From contig JAUPTC010000015.1 of NCBI GenBank assembly GCA_030762895.1, positions 1,592,395 to 1,656,394 on the forward strand: a DNA stretch of 64,000 bases. The letters are read 5' to 3'. The DNA comes from Sophora flavescens. Its lineage: Eukaryota; Streptophyta; Magnoliopsida; Fabales; Fabaceae. Each line of letters begins with the position of its first letter. The first letter of the stretch is position 1. The notes below the pieces were generated by a model that saw only the letters and a list, made by a program, of their open reading frames with translations, was not told where the DNA came from and did no database searches. The position numbers were made by a program, and so were the translations under genes. Positions 50,153-63,164 of this stretch are shown piece by piece.

Positions 50153-51794
50153 GGTTTAGAATTAGGGTTTTGGTTTAAATAGGGTTTTGGTTTAATTAGG
50201 GTTTGGTTTAAAATAAGGTTTTGGTCAAAATTAGGGTTTTGGGTCAAATTTAGGATTTAGGGTCAAAATTAGGGTTTGGTTTAAAATAGGGTTTGAGTTT
50301 AAAAATGGGTTGAATTAGGGTTTGGGAATAGGGTTTTGGGTAAAATTAGGTTTAGGGTTTAAATAGGGTTTTGGTTTAAATAGGGTTTTGGGTATAGGGT
50401 TTAATAGGGTTTTGGGTAAAATTAGGGTGGGTAAAATTAGGGTTTAGGGTCAAAATTAGGGTTTAGGGTTTGAAATAGGGTTTTGAGTTTAAAATAGGGT
50501 TTTGGGTCAAAAATAGGGTTAGAATTAGGGTTTTGGGTAAAATTAGGGTTTTGGTCAAAATTAGGGTTTTGGGTTTAAAATTAGGGTTTTGGTTAAAATT
50601 AGGGTTTTGGGTATTTTAGAATTAGGGTTTTGGGTCAAAATTAGGGTTTAGGGTAAAATTAGGGTTTTGGGTAAAATTAGGGTTAGATAGGTCAAAATAG
50701 GGTTGGTTTGAATTAGGGTTTTGAGTTTAAAATTAGGGTTTTGGGTCAAAATTAGGGTTTGGTCAAATTAGGTTTAGGGTAAAATTAGGGTTTGATTTAA
50801 AATTGGGTTTGGGTCAAAAATAGGGTTGGGAAAATTAGGGTTTTGGGTAAAAATTAGGGTTTTGGGTAAAATAGGGTTTAGGTTTTGTATTTGGGTTTTG
50901 TGTTTAATATAGGGTTTTGGGTAAAAATAGGGTTAGAATTAGGGTTTTGGGTAAAATTAGGATTATGGGTAAATTAGGGGTTTATGGTTTGAAATAGGGT
51001 TTTGAGTTTCAAATAGGGTTTTGTGTCAAAAATAGGGTTAGAATTAGGGTTTGAGGTAAAAATTTGGTTTTGGGTCAAAATTAGGGTTTAGGGTTAGAAA
51101 TAGGGTTTGGGTTTAAAATAGGGTTTTGGTATGGGTTAGAATTAGAGTTTTGGGTAAAATTAGGGTTTTGGATCAAAATTAGGGTTTTGGTTTAAAATTA
51201 GGGTTTTTGGTCAAAATTAGGGTTTGGTCAAATTAGGGTTTTGAGTTTAAAATAGGGTTTTGGGTCAAAAATATGGTTAGAATTAGTGTTTAGGGTCAAA
51301 ATTAGGGTTTAGGGTTTGAAATAGGGTTTGGAGTTTAAAATAGGGTTTTGGGTCAAAAATAAGGTTAGAATTAGGGTTTCGGGTCAAAATTAGGGTTCTG
51401 GGTCAATTTTACGATTTAGGGTCAAAATTAGGGTTTAGGGTTTGAAATAGGGTTTTGAGTTTAAAACAGGGTTTTGGGTCAAAAAGAGGGTTAGAATTAG
51501 GGTTTTGGGTAAAATTAGGGTTACGGGTCAAAATTAGGGTTTTGGGTTTGAATAGGGTTTGGGGTAAAATAGGGTTAGATTAGGGTTTTGGTAAAATTAG
51601 GTTTTGGGTAAAATTTAGGGTTTAGGGTAAAAATTAGGGTTTAGGGTTTGAAATAGAGTTTGAGTTTAAAATAGGGTTTTGGGTCAAAAATAGGGTTTGA
51701 ATTAGAGTTTGGGTAATTAGGGTTTAGGATCAAAATTAGGGTTTTGGTTTAAAATTAGGGTTTTTGGTCAAAATTAGGGTTTAGGGTCAAAAAT
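50153..51794 (-). repeat. L unit, degraded then clean (about 1.64 kb)
   Basis: The first half, to about 51120, is heavily simplified. The second half returns to normal sequence, with ATGGTTAGAATTAGTG near 51272 and TTTTACGATTT at about 51408. The start is approximate because its landmark reads GGGTTTAGAATTAGGG. Confidence 0.58.
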
Positions 51795-52984
51795 AGGTTT
51801 AGAATTAGGGTTTTGGATCAAAATTAGGGTTTAGGGTCAAAAATAGGGTTTTGGGTCAAAAATAGGGTTAGAATTAGGATTTTGGATCAAAATTAGGGTT
51901 TAGGGTTAGAATTAGGGTTTTGAGTTTAAAATATGGTTTTGGGTCAAAATTAGGGTTCTGGGTCAAATTTAGGATTTAGGGTCAAAATTAGGGCTTTGAT
52001 TTAAAAATTGGGTTTTGGGTCAAAAATAGGGTTAGGGTTTGAAATAGGGTTAGAATTAGGGTTCTGGGTTAAAATAGGGTTTTGGGTCAAAAATAGGGTT
52101 TAGGGTTTGAAATAGAGTTTGAGTTTAAAATAGGGTTTTGGGTAAAAAATAGGGTTAGAATTAGGGTTTTGGGTAAAATTAGGATTACGGGATTAGGGTT
52201 TATGGTTTGAAATAGGGTTTTGAGTTTCAAATAGGGTTTTGTGTCAAAAATAGGGTTAGAATTAGGGTTTTAGGTAAAAATTTGGGTTTGGGTCAAAATT
52301 AGGGTTTAGGGTCAAAATTAGGGTTAAGGGTTAAAAATAGAGTTTTGATTTTAAAATAGAGTTTTGGGTAAAATTAGGGTTTTGATCAAAATTAGGGTTT
52401 TGGTTTAAAATTAGGGTTTTGGTCAAAATAAGGGTTTTGAGTTTAAAATAGTGTTTTGTGTAAAAAATATGGTTAGAATTAGTGTTTAGTGTCAAAATTA
52501 GGGTTTAGGGTTTGAAATAGGGTTTGGAGTTTAAAATAGGGTTTGGGTCAAAAATAAGGTTAAATTAGGGTTTGGGTCAAAATTAGGGTTAGGTCAATTT
52601 TACGATTTAGGGTCAAAATTAGGGTTTAGGGTTTGAAATAGGGTTTTGAGTTTAAAATAGGGTTTTGGGTCAAAAAGGGTTAGAATTAGGGTTTTGGGTA
52701 AAATTAGGGTTACGGGTCAAAATTAGGGTTTATGGTTTGAAATAGGGTTTTGGGTCAAAAATAGGGTTAGATTAGGGTTTGGGTAAAATTAGGGTTTGGG
52801 TAAAATTAGGGTTTAGGGTCAAAATTAGGGTTTAGGGTTTGAAATAGAGTTGAGTTTAAAATAGGGTTTTGGGTCAAAATTAGGGTTTGAATTAGAGTTT
52901 TGGGTAAAATTAGGGTTTGGATCAAAATTAGGGTTTTGGTTTAAAATTTGGGTTTGGTCAAAATTAGGGTTTAGGGTCAAAAAT
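51795..52984 (-). repeat. S unit (1190 bp)
   Basis: Length typical of S. The region 52020-52100 differs from other S units (GGGTTCTGGGTTAAAATAGGG), and a few CG-containing words are lost, for example near 52190. Confidence 0.78.
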
Positions 52985-54739
52985 AGGTTTAGAATTAGGG
53001 TTTTGGATCAAAATTAGGGTTTAGGGTCAAAAATAGGGTTTTGGGTCAAAAATAGGGTTAGAATTAGGATTTTGGATCAAAATTAGGGTTTAGGGTTTGA
53101 ATTAGGGTTTTGAGTTTAAAATAAGGTTTTGGGTCAAAATTAGGGTTTTGGGTCAAATTTAGAATTTTGGGTCAAAATTAGGGCTTTGATTTAAAAATTG
53201 GGTTTTGGGTCAAAAATAGGGATAGAATTAGGGTTTTGGGTAAAAATTAGGGTTTAGGGTCAAAATTAGGGTTTAGCGTTAAAATTAGTGTTTTTGGTCA
53301 AAAATAGGGTTTAGGGTTTTGAAATAGGGTTTTGAGTATAAAACAGGGTGGTCAAAATAGGGTTAGAATTAGGGTTTTGGGTAAAATTAGGATTACGGGT
53401 CAAAATTAGGGTTTATGGTTTGAAATAGGGTTTTGAGTTTCAAATAGGGTTGTGTGTCAAAAATAGGGTTAGAATTAGGGTTTTGGGTAAAAATTTGGTT
53501 TTTGGGTCAAAATTAGGGTTTAGGGTCAACATTAGGGTTAAGGGTTAGAAATAGAGTTTTGATTTTAAAATAGGGTTTTGGGTCAAAAATATGGTTAGAA
53601 TTAGGGTTTTGGGTAAAATTAGGGTTACGGGTCAAAAATAGGGTTTTGGTTTAAAATTAGGGTTTAGGGTCAAAATTAGGGTTTTGATTTATAAATTGGG
53701 TTTGGTTAAAATAGGGTTAGAATTAGGGTTTTGGGTAAAATTAGGGTTTGGGTCAAAATTAGGGTTTGGGTTAAAATTAGGTTTTGGTCAAAAATAGGGT
53801 TTAGGGTTTGAAATAGGGTTTTGAGTATAAAAGGTTTTGGGTCAAAAATAGGGTTAGAATTAGGGTTTTGGGTAAAATTAGGATTACGGGTCAAAATTAG
53901 GGTTTATGGTTTGAAATAGGGTTTTGAGTTTCAAATAGGGTTTTGTGTCAAAAATAGGGTTAGAATTAGGGTTTTGGGTAAAAATTTGGTTTTTGGGTCA
54001 AAATTAGGGTTAAGGGTTAGAAATAGAGTTTTGATTTTAAAATAGGGTTTTGGGTCAAAAATAGGGTTAGAATTAGAGTTTTGGGTAAAATTAGGGTTTC
54101 GGATCAAAATTAGGGTTTTGGTTTAAAATTAGGGTTTTTGGTCAAAATTAGGGTTTTGGGTCAAAATTAGGGTTTTGAGTTTAAAATAGGGTTTTGGGTC
54201 AAAAATATGGTTAGAATTAGTGTTTAGGGTCAAAATTAGGGTTTAGGGTTTGAAATAGGGTTTGGAGTTTAAAATAGGGTTTTGGGTCAAAAATAAGGTT
54301 AGAATTAGGGTTTCGGGTCAAAATTAGGGTTCTGGGTCAATTTTACGATTTAGGGTCAAAATTAGGGTTTAGGGTTTGAAATAGGGTTTTGAGTTTAAAA
54401 CAGGGTTTTGGGTCAAAAAGAGGGTTAGAATTAGGGTTTTGGGTAAAATTAGGGTTACGGGTCAAAATTAGGGTTTATGGTTTGGAATAGGGTTTGGGGT
54501 CAAAAATAGGGTTAGAATTAGGGTTTTTGGTAAAAATTAGGATTTTGGGTAAAAATTAGGGTTTAGGGTCAAAATTAGGGTTTAGGGTTTGAAATAGAGT
54601 TTTGAGTTTAAAATAGGGTTTTGGGTCAAAAATAGGGTTTGAATTAGAGTTTTGGGTAAAATTAGGGTTTCGGATCAAAATTAGGGTTTTGGTTTAAAAT
54701 TAGGGTTTTTGGTCAAAATTAGGGTTTAGGGTCAAAAAT
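52985..54739 (-). repeat. L unit (1755 bp)
   Basis: Contains AGCGTTAAAATTAGTG near 53275 and the two GAGTATAAAA words near 53334 and 53822. TTTTACGATTT lies at about 54342 and the L-type end word near 54480. A small damaged stretch lies at about 53700-53840, inside the second internal copy. Confidence 0.82.
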
Positions 54740-55928
54740 AGGTTTAGAATTAGGGTTTTGGATCAAAATTAGGGTTTAGGGTCAAAAATAGGGTTTTGGG
54801 TCAAAAATAGGGTTAGAATTAGGATTTTGGATCAAAATTAGGGTTTAGGGTTTGAATTAGGGTTTTGAGTTTAAAATAAGGTTTTGGGTCAAAATTAGGG
54901 TTTTGGGTCAAATTTAGAATTTAGGGTCAAAATTAGGGCTTTGATTTAAAAATTGGGTTTTGGGTCAAAAATAGGGATAGAATTAGGGTTTTGGGTAAAA
55001 ATTAGGGTTTTGGGTCAAAATTAGGGTTTAGGGTTTGAAATAGAGTTTTGAGTTTAAAATAGGGTTTTGGGTAAAAAATAGGGTTAGAATTAGGGTTTTG
55101 GGTAAAATTAGGATTACGGGTCAGAATTAGGGTTTATGGTTTGAAATAGGGTTTTGAGTTTCAAATAGGGTTTTGTGTCAAAAATAGGGTTAGAATTAGG
55201 GTTTTAGGTAAAAATTTGGTTTTTGGGTCAAAATTAGGGTTTAGGGTCAAAATTAGGGTTAAGGGTTAAAAATAGAGTTTTGATTTTAAAATAGAGTTTT
55301 GGGTAAAATTAGGGTTTGGATCAAAATTAGGGTTTGGTTTAAAATTAGGGTTTTGGTCAAAATTAGGGTTTTGAGTTTAAAATAGGGTTTTGGGTCAAAA
55401 ATATGGTTAGAATTAGTGTTTAGGGTCAAAATTAGGGTTTAGGGTTTGAAATAGGGTTTGGAGTTTAAAATAGGGTTTTGGGTCAAAAATAAGGTTAGAA
55501 TTAGGGTTTCGGGTCAAAATTAGGGTTCTGGGTCAATTTTACGATTTAGGGTCAAAATTAGGGTTTAGGGTTTGAAATAGGGTTTTGAGTTTAAAACAGG
55601 GTTTTGGGTCAAAAGGATAGGGTGGGGTTTTGGGTAAAATTAGGGTTACGGGTCAAAATTAGGGTTTATGGTTTGAAACAGGGTTTTGGGTCAAAAATAG
55701 GGTTAGAATTAGGGTTTTGGGTAAAAATTAGGGTTTTGGGTAAAAATTAGGGTTTAGGGTCAAAATTAGGGTTTAGGGTTTGAAATAGAGTTGAGTTTAA
55801 AATAGGGTTTTGGGTCAAAAATAGGGTTTGAATTAGAGTTTTGGGTAAAATTAGGGTTTCGGATCAAAATTAGGGTTTTGGTTTAAAATTAGGGTTTTTG
55901 GTCAAAATTAGGGTTTAGGGTCAAAAAT
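54740..55928 (-). repeat. S unit (1189 bp)
   Basis: Clean S unit apart from a short broken piece at about 55614-55630. GGTTTGAAACAGGG lies near 55670. Close match to 43191-44387. Confidence 0.84.
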
Positions 55929-57682
55929 AGGTTTAGAATTAGGGTTTTGGATCAAAATTAGGGTTTAGGGTCAAAAATAGGGTTTTGGGTCAAAAATAGG
56001 GTTAGAATTAGGATTTTGGATCAAAATTAGGGTTTAGGGTTTGAATTAGGGTTTTGAGTTTAAAATAAGGTTTTGGGTCAAAATTAGGGTTTTGGGTCAA
56101 ATTTAGAATTTTGGGTCAAAATTAGGCTTTGATTTAAAAATTGGGTTTTGGGTCAAAAATAGGGTAGAATTAGGGTTTTGGGTAAAAATTAGGGTTTAGG
56201 GTCAAAATTAGGGTTTAGGTTAAAATTAGGTTGTCAAAAAAGGTTAGTGTTATGAAATAGGGTTTTGAGTATAAAACAGGGTTTTGGGTCAAAAATAGGG
56301 TTAGAATTAGGGTTTTGGGTAAAATTAGGATTACGGGTCAAAATTAGGGTTTATGGTTTGAAATAGGGTTTTGAGTTTCAAATAGGGTTGTGTGTCAAAA
56401 ATAGGGTTAGAATTAGGGTTTTGGGTAAAAATTTGGTTTTTGGGTCAAAATTAGGGTTTAGGGTCAACATTAGGGTTAAGGGTTAGAAATAGAGTTTTGA
56501 TTTTAAAATAGGGTTTTGGGTCAAAAATATGGTTAGAATTAGGGTTTTGGGTAAAATTAGGGTTACGGGTCAAAAATAGGGTTTTGGTTTAAAATTAGGG
56601 TTTAGGGTCAAAATTAGGGTTTTGATTTAAAAATAGGGTTTTGGGTCAAAAATAGGGTTAGACTTAGGGTTTTGGGTAAAATTAGGGTTTCGGATCAAAA
56701 TTAGGGTTTTGGGTTAAAATTAGGGTTTTTGGTCAAAAATAGGGTTTAGGGTTTGAAATAGGGTTTTGAGTATAAAACAGGGTTTTGGGTCAAAAATAGG
56801 GTTAGAATTAGGGTTTTGGGTAAAATTAGGATTACGGGTCAAAATTAGGGTTTATGGTTTGAAATAGGGTTTTGAGTTTCAAATAGGGTTTTGTCAAAAT
56901 AGGGTTAGAATTAGGGTTTTGGGTAAAAATTTGGTTTTGGGTCAAAATTAGGGAAGGGGGTAGAAATAGGGTTTTGAGTTTTAAATAGGTTTTGGGTCAA
57001 AAATAGGGTTAGAATTAGGGTTTTGCGTAAAATTAGGGTTTCGGATCAAAATTAGGGTTTTGGTTTAAAATTAGGGTTTTGTCGTCAAAATTAGGGTTTT
57101 GGGTCAAATTTAGGGTTTTGAATTTAAAATAGGGTTTTGGGTCAAAAATATGGTTAGAATTAGGGTTTAGGGTCAAAATTAGGGTTTAGGGTTTGAAATA
57201 GGGTTTGGAGTTTAAAATAGGGTTTTGGGTCAAAAATAAGGTTAGAATTAGGGTTTCGGGTCAAAATTAGGGTTCTGGGTCAATTTTACGATTTAGGGTC
57301 AAAATTAGGGTTTAGGGTTTGAAATAGGGTTTTGAGTTTAAAACAGGGTTTTGGGTCAAAAAGTGGGTTAGAATTAGGGTTTTGGGTAAAATTAGGGTTA
57401 CGGGTCAAAATTAGGGTTTATGGTTTGGAATAGGGTTTGGGGTCAAAAATAGGGTTAGAATTAGGGTTTTTGGTAAAAATTAGGATTTTGGGTAAAAATT
57501 AGGGTTTAGGGTCAAAATTAGGGTTTAGGGTTTGAAATAGAGTTTTGAGTTTAAAATAGGGTTTTGGGTCAAAAATAGGGTTTGAATTAGAGTTTTGGGT
57601 AAAATTAGGGTTTCGGATCAAAATTAGGGTTTTGGTTTAAAATTAGGGTTTTTGGTCAAAATTAGGGTTTAGGGTCAAAAAT
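55929..57682 (-). repeat. L unit (1754 bp)
   Basis: Contains two GAGTATAAAACAGGG words near 56266 and 56768, about 500 bases apart. TTTTACGATTT lies at about 57285. A damaged patch lies at 56215-56260. Confidence 0.82.
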
Positions 57683-58847
57683 AGGTTTAGAATTAGGGTT
57701 TTGGATCAAAATTAGGGTTTAGGGTCAAAAATAGGGTTTTGGGTCAAAAATAGGGTTAGAATTAGGATTTTGGATCAAAATTAGGGTTTAGGGTTTGAAT
57801 TAGGGTTTTGAGTTTAAAATAAGGTTTTGGGTCAAAATTAGGGTTTTGGGTCAAATTTAGAATTTAGGGTCAAAATTAGGGCTTTGATTTAAAAAGTGGG
57901 TTTTGGGTCAAAAATAGGGATAGAATTAGGGTTTTGGGTAAAAATTAGGGTTTGGGCAAAATTAGGGTTTAGGGTTTGAAATAGAGTTTTGAGTTTAAAA
58001 TAGGGTTTGGGTAAAAAATAGGGTTAGAATTAGGGTTTTGGGTAAAATTAGGATTACGGGTCAAATTAGGGTTTATGGTTTGAAATAGGGTTTTGAGTTT
58101 CAAATAGGGTTTGTGTCAAAAATAGGGTTAGAATTAGGGTTTTAGGTAAAAATTTGGTTTTGGGTCAAAATTAGGGTTTAGGGTCAAAATTAGGGTTAAG
58201 GGTTAAAAATAGAGTTTTGATTTTAAAATAGAGTTTTGGGTAAAATTAGGGTTTGGATCAAAATTAGGGGTTTGGTTTAAAATTAGGGTTTTTGGTCAAA
58301 ATTAGGGTTTTGAGTTTAAAATAGGGTTTTGGGTCAAAAATATGGTTAGAATTAGTGTTTAGGGTCAAAATTAGGGTTTAGGGTGTGAAATAGGGTTTAG
58401 GGTTTAAAATAGTTGTTTGGGTCATATATAAGGTTAGAATTAGGGTTTGGGTCAAAATTAGGGTTAGGTCAATTTACGATTTAGGGTCAAAATTAGGGTT
58501 TAGGGTTTGAAATAGGGTTTTGAGTTTAAAAAGGGTTTTGGGTCAAAAAGGGTTAGAATTAGGGTTTTGGGTAAAATTAGGGTTACGGGTCAAAATTAGG
58601 GTTTATGGTTTGAAACAGGGTTTTGGGTCAAAAATAGGGTTAGAATTAGGGTTTTGGGTAAAAATTAGGGTTTTGGGTCAAAATTAGGGTTTAGGGTTTG
58701 AAATAGAGTTGAGTTTAAAATAGGGTTTTGGGTCAAAAATAGGGTTTGAATTAGAGTTTTGGGTAAAATTAGGGTTTCGGATCAAAATTAGGGTTTTGGT
58801 TTAAAATTAGGGTTTTTGGTCAAAATTAGGGTTTAGGGTCAAAAATA
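57683..58847 (-). repeat. S unit (1165 bp)
   Basis: S unit with small losses at 57950-58080 and 58390-58560. GGTTTGAAACAGGG lies near 58608. The TTACGATTT landmark has lost a T. Confidence 0.8.
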
Positions 58848-60305
58848 GGTTTAGAATTAGGGTTTTGGATCAAAATTAGGGTTTAGGGTCAAAAATAGGG
58901 TTTTGGGTCAAAAATAGGGTTAGAATTAGGATTTTGGATCAAAATTAGGGTTTAGGGTTTGAATTAGGGTTTTGAGTTTAAAATAAGGTTTTGGGTCAAA
59001 ATTAGGGTTTTGGGTCAAATTTAGAATTTTGGGTCAAAATTAGGGCTTTGATTTAAAAATTGGGTTTTGGGTCAAAAATAGGGATAGAATTAGGGTTTTG
59101 GGTAAAAATTAGGGTTTTGGGTCAAAATTAGGGTTTAGGGTTGAAATAGGGTTTGAGTTTAAAAAGGTTTTGGGTCAAAATAGGGTTAGAATTAGGGTTT
59201 TGGGTAAAATAGGATTAGGTCAAAAGTATGGTTTGAAATAGGGTTTGAGTTTCAAATAGGGTTGTGGTCAAAAATAGGGTTAGAATTAGGGTTTGGGTAA
59301 AATTGGTTTGGGTCAAAATTAGGGTTTAGGGTCAAAATTAGGGTTAGGGTTAAAATAGAGTTTGAGTTTAAAATAGGGGTTTAAAAAGGGGAAAATTAGG
59401 GGGGTTAAAAAGGTTAGGTCAAAATAGGGTTTAAAAAAAAGGTTAGAATAGGTTGGTAAAATAGGTTATAGGTTAAAAGTGTAAAATAGGTTGGGTTTGA
59501 AATAGGGTTTGGTTTAAAAAGGGTTTGGGTAAAAAGTTAAATTAGGTTTGGGTAAATTAGGATGTCAAATAGGGTAGGTTTGAAATAGTGGTAAATAGGT
59601 GTGAAAATAGGGTTAGAATTAGGTTGGGTAAAAGGTGGGTCAAAATTAGGTTTAGGGTTAAAAAGAGTTTGATTAAATAGGGGGAAAAATAGAGTTTTGG
59701 GTAAAATTAGGGTTTGGATCAAAATTAGGGTTTTGGTTTAAAATTAGGGTTTTGGTCAAAATTAGGGTTTGTAAGGTGAGTTTAAAATAGGGTTTTGGGT
59801 CAAAAATATGGATTAGTGTTTAGGGTCAAAATTAGGGTTTAGGGTTTGAAATAGGGTTTGGAGTTTAAAATAGGGTTTTGGGTCAAAAATAAGGTTAGAA
59901 TTAGGGTTTTGGTCAAAATTAGGGTTTGGGTCAATTTAGGATTTAGGTCAAAATTAGGGTTTAGGGTTTGAAATAGGGTTTGAGTTTAAAAAGGGTTTTG
60001 GGTCAAAAGTTAGAATTAGGGTTTTGGGTAAAATTAGGGTTAGGGTCAAAATTAGGGTTTATGGTTTGGAATAGGGTTTGGGTCAAAAATAGGGTTAGAA
60101 TAGGGGAAAAAGGTTTGGGTAAAATTAGGGTTTAGGGTCAAAATTAGGGTTTAGGGTTTGAAATAGAGTTTGAGTTTAAAATAGGGTTTTGGGTCAAAAA
60201 TAGGGTTTGAATTAGAGTTTTGGGTAAAATTAGGGTTTGGATCAAAATTAGGGTTTTGGTTTAAAATTAGGGTTTTGGTCAAAATTAGGGTTTAGGGTCA
60301 AAAAT
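58848..60305 (-). repeat. L unit, strongly shortened (1458 bp)
   Basis: About 300 bp shorter than a clean L. The first 300 bases are normal, then about 59140-59700 breaks down into words like GGTTAAAAAGGTTAGG and a run of eight A, unlike anything in other units. Order is restored near 59700. The position of the damage corresponds to the duplicated part of L. Confidence 0.68.
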
Positions 60306-61462
60306 AGGTTTAGAATTAGGGTTTTGGATCAAAATTAGGGTTTAGGGTCAAAAATAGGGTTTTGGGTCAAAAATAGGGTTAAATTAGGATTTTGGATCAA
60401 AATTAGGGTTTAGGGTTTGAATTAGGGTTTTGAGTTTAAAATAGGGTTTTGGGTCAAAATTAGGGTTTGGTCAAATTTAGAATTTAGGGTCAAAATTAGG
60501 GTTGATTTAAAATTGGGTTTTGGGTCAAAATAGGGATAAATTAGGGTTTTGGGTAAAAATTAGGGTTTTGGGTCAAAATTAGGAGTTTGAAATAGAGTTT
60601 GAGTTTAAAATAGGGTTTTGGGTAAAAATAGGGTTAGAATTAGGGTTTTGGGTCAAAATTAGGGTTTAGGGTCAGAATTAGGGTTTATGGTTTGAAATAG
60701 GGTTTTGAGTTTCAAATAGGGTTTTGTGTCAAAAATAGGGTTAGAATTAGGGTTTTAGGTAAAAATTTGGTTTTTGGGTCAAAATTAGGGTTTAGGGTCA
60801 AAATTAGGGTTAAGGGTTAAAAATAGAGTTTTGATTTTAAAATAGGTGGGTAAAATTAGGGTTTTGGATCAAAATTAGGGTTTTGGTTTAAAATTAGGGT
60901 TTTTGGTCAAACCTAGGGTTTTGAGTATAAAATAGGGTTTTGGGTCAAAAATATGGTTAGAATTAGTGTTTAGGGTCAAAATTAGGGTTTAGGGTTTGAA
61001 ATAGGGTTTGGAGTTTGAAATAGGGTTTTGGGTCAAAAATAGGGTTAGAATTAGGGTTTTGGGTAAAAATTAGGGTTAGGGTCAATTTACGATTTAGTGT
61101 CAAAATTAGGGTTTAGGGTTTGAAATAGGGTTTTGAGTTTAAAACAGGGTTTTGGGTCAAAAAGAGGGTTAGAATTAGGGTTTTGGGTAAAATTAGGGTT
61201 ACGGGTCAAAATTAGGGTTTATGGTTTGAAACAGGGTTTTCGGTCAAAATAGGGTTAGAATTAGGGTTTGGAAAGGGTGGGTAATAGGGTTTAGGGTCAA
61301 AATTAGGGTTTAGGGTTTGAAATAGAGTTGAGTTTAAAATAGGGTTTTGGGTCAAAAATAGGGTTTGAATTAGAGTTTTGGGTAAAATTAGGGTTTGGAT
61401 CAAAATTAGGGTTTTGGTTTAAAATTTGGGTTTTGGTCAAAATTAGGGTTTAGGGTCAAAAT
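60306..61462 (-). repeat. S unit (1157 bp)
   Basis: S markers present: GGGTCAGAATTAGGG near 60670 and GGTTTGAAACAGGG near 61228. Small losses near 60590, 60840 and 61270. The word AAACCTAGGG near 60910 is a unique variant. Confidence 0.78.
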
Positions 61463-63164
61463 AGGTTTAGAATTAGGGTTTTGGATCAAATTAGGGTTTA
61501 GGGTCAAAAATAGGGTTTTGGGTCAAAAATAGGGTTAGAATTAGGATTTTGGATCAAAATTAGGGTTTAGGGTTTGAATTAGGGTTTTGAGTTTAAAATA
61601 AGGTTTTGGGTCAAAATTAGGGTTTTGGGTCAAATTTAGAATTTAGGGTCAAATTAGGGTTTGATTTAAAAATTGGGTTTTGGGTCAAAAATAGGGTTAG
61701 AATTAGGGTTTGGGGTAAAATTAGGGTTGGGGGGGGTAAAATTAGGGTTTGGGTTAAATAGGGTTTTGGTCAAAATTAGGGTTTAGGTTGAAATAGGGTT
61801 TGAGTATAAATTAGGGTTTTGGGTCAAAATAGGGTTAGAATTAGGGTTTGGGTAAAATTAGGATTAGGTCAAAATTAGGGTTTAGGGTTTGAAATAGGGT
61901 TTTGAGTTTAAATAGGGTTGTGTGTCAAAAATAGGGTTAGAATTAGGGTTTTGGGTAAAATTTGGGTTTGGGTCAAAATTAGGGTTTAGGGTCAAATTAG
62001 GGTTAGGGTTAAAATAGAGTTTGATTTTAAAATAGGGTTTGGTCAATAATAGGGTTAGAATTAGGGTTTTGGGTAAAATTAGGGTTTCGGGTCAAAATTA
62101 GGGTTTAGGTTTAAAATTAGGGTTTAGGGTTAAATAGGGTTTTGAGTTTAAAATTGGGTTTTGGGTCAAAATAGGGTTAGAATTAGGGTTTTGGGTAAAA
62201 TTAGGGTTTGGTCAAAATTAGGGTTTTGGGTTAAAATTAGGTTTAGGTCAAAAATAGGGTTTAGGGTTTGAAATAGGGTTTTGTGTAAAAGAGGTTTGGG
62301 TCAAAATAGGGTTAGAATTAGGGTTTTGGGTAAAATTAGGATTTGGGTCAAAATTAGGGTTTAGGGTTTGAAATAGGGTTTTGAGTTTCAAATAGGGTTT
62401 GTGTCAAAAATAGGGTTAGAATTAGGGTTTGGTAAAAATTGTTTGGAAGGGTCAAATAGGTTAAGGGTTAGAAATAGAGTTTGATTTTAAAATAGGGTTT
62501 GGGTCAAAAATAGGGTTAGAATTAGGGTTTTGGGTAAAATTAGGGTTTCGGATCAAAATTAGGGTTTTGGGTTAAAATTAGGGTTTTTGGTCAAAATTAG
62601 GGTTTTGGGTCAAATTTGAGTTTAAAATAGGGTTTGGGGTCAAAAATATGGTTAGAATTAGTGTTTAGGGTCAAAATTAGGGTTTAGGGTTTAAAATAGG
62701 GTTTTTTGTTTAAAATAGGGTTTTGGGTCAAAAATAATGTTAGAATTAGGGTTTTGGTTAAAATTAGGGTTGGTCAATTTTACGATTTAGGGTCAAAATT
62801 AGGGTTTAGGGTTTGAAATAGGGTTTTGAGTTTAAAATAGGGTTTTGGGTCAAAAGGTTAGAATTAGGGTTTTGGGTAAAATTAGGTTACGGGTCAAAAT
62901 TAGGGTTTATGGTTTGGAATAGGGTTTTGGGTAAAAATAGGGTTAGAATTAGGGTTTTGGTAAAATTAGGGTTTGGGTAAAATTAGGTTTAGGGTCAAAA
63001 TTAGGGTTTAGGGTTTGAAATAGAGTTTGAGTTTAAAATAGGGTTTTGGGTCAAAAATAGGGTTTGAATTAGAGTTTTGGGTAAAATTAGGGTTTCGGAT
63101 CAAAATTAGGGTTTTGGTTTAAAATTAGGGTTTTGGTCAAAATTAGGGTTTAGGGTCAAAAATA
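61463..63164 (-). repeat. L unit (1702 bp), partly degraded
   Basis: L organisation with losses from about 61720 to 62480, including a run GGGGGGG near 61730. TTTTACGATTT lies at about 62779 and the L-type end word near 62915. Confidence 0.7.
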
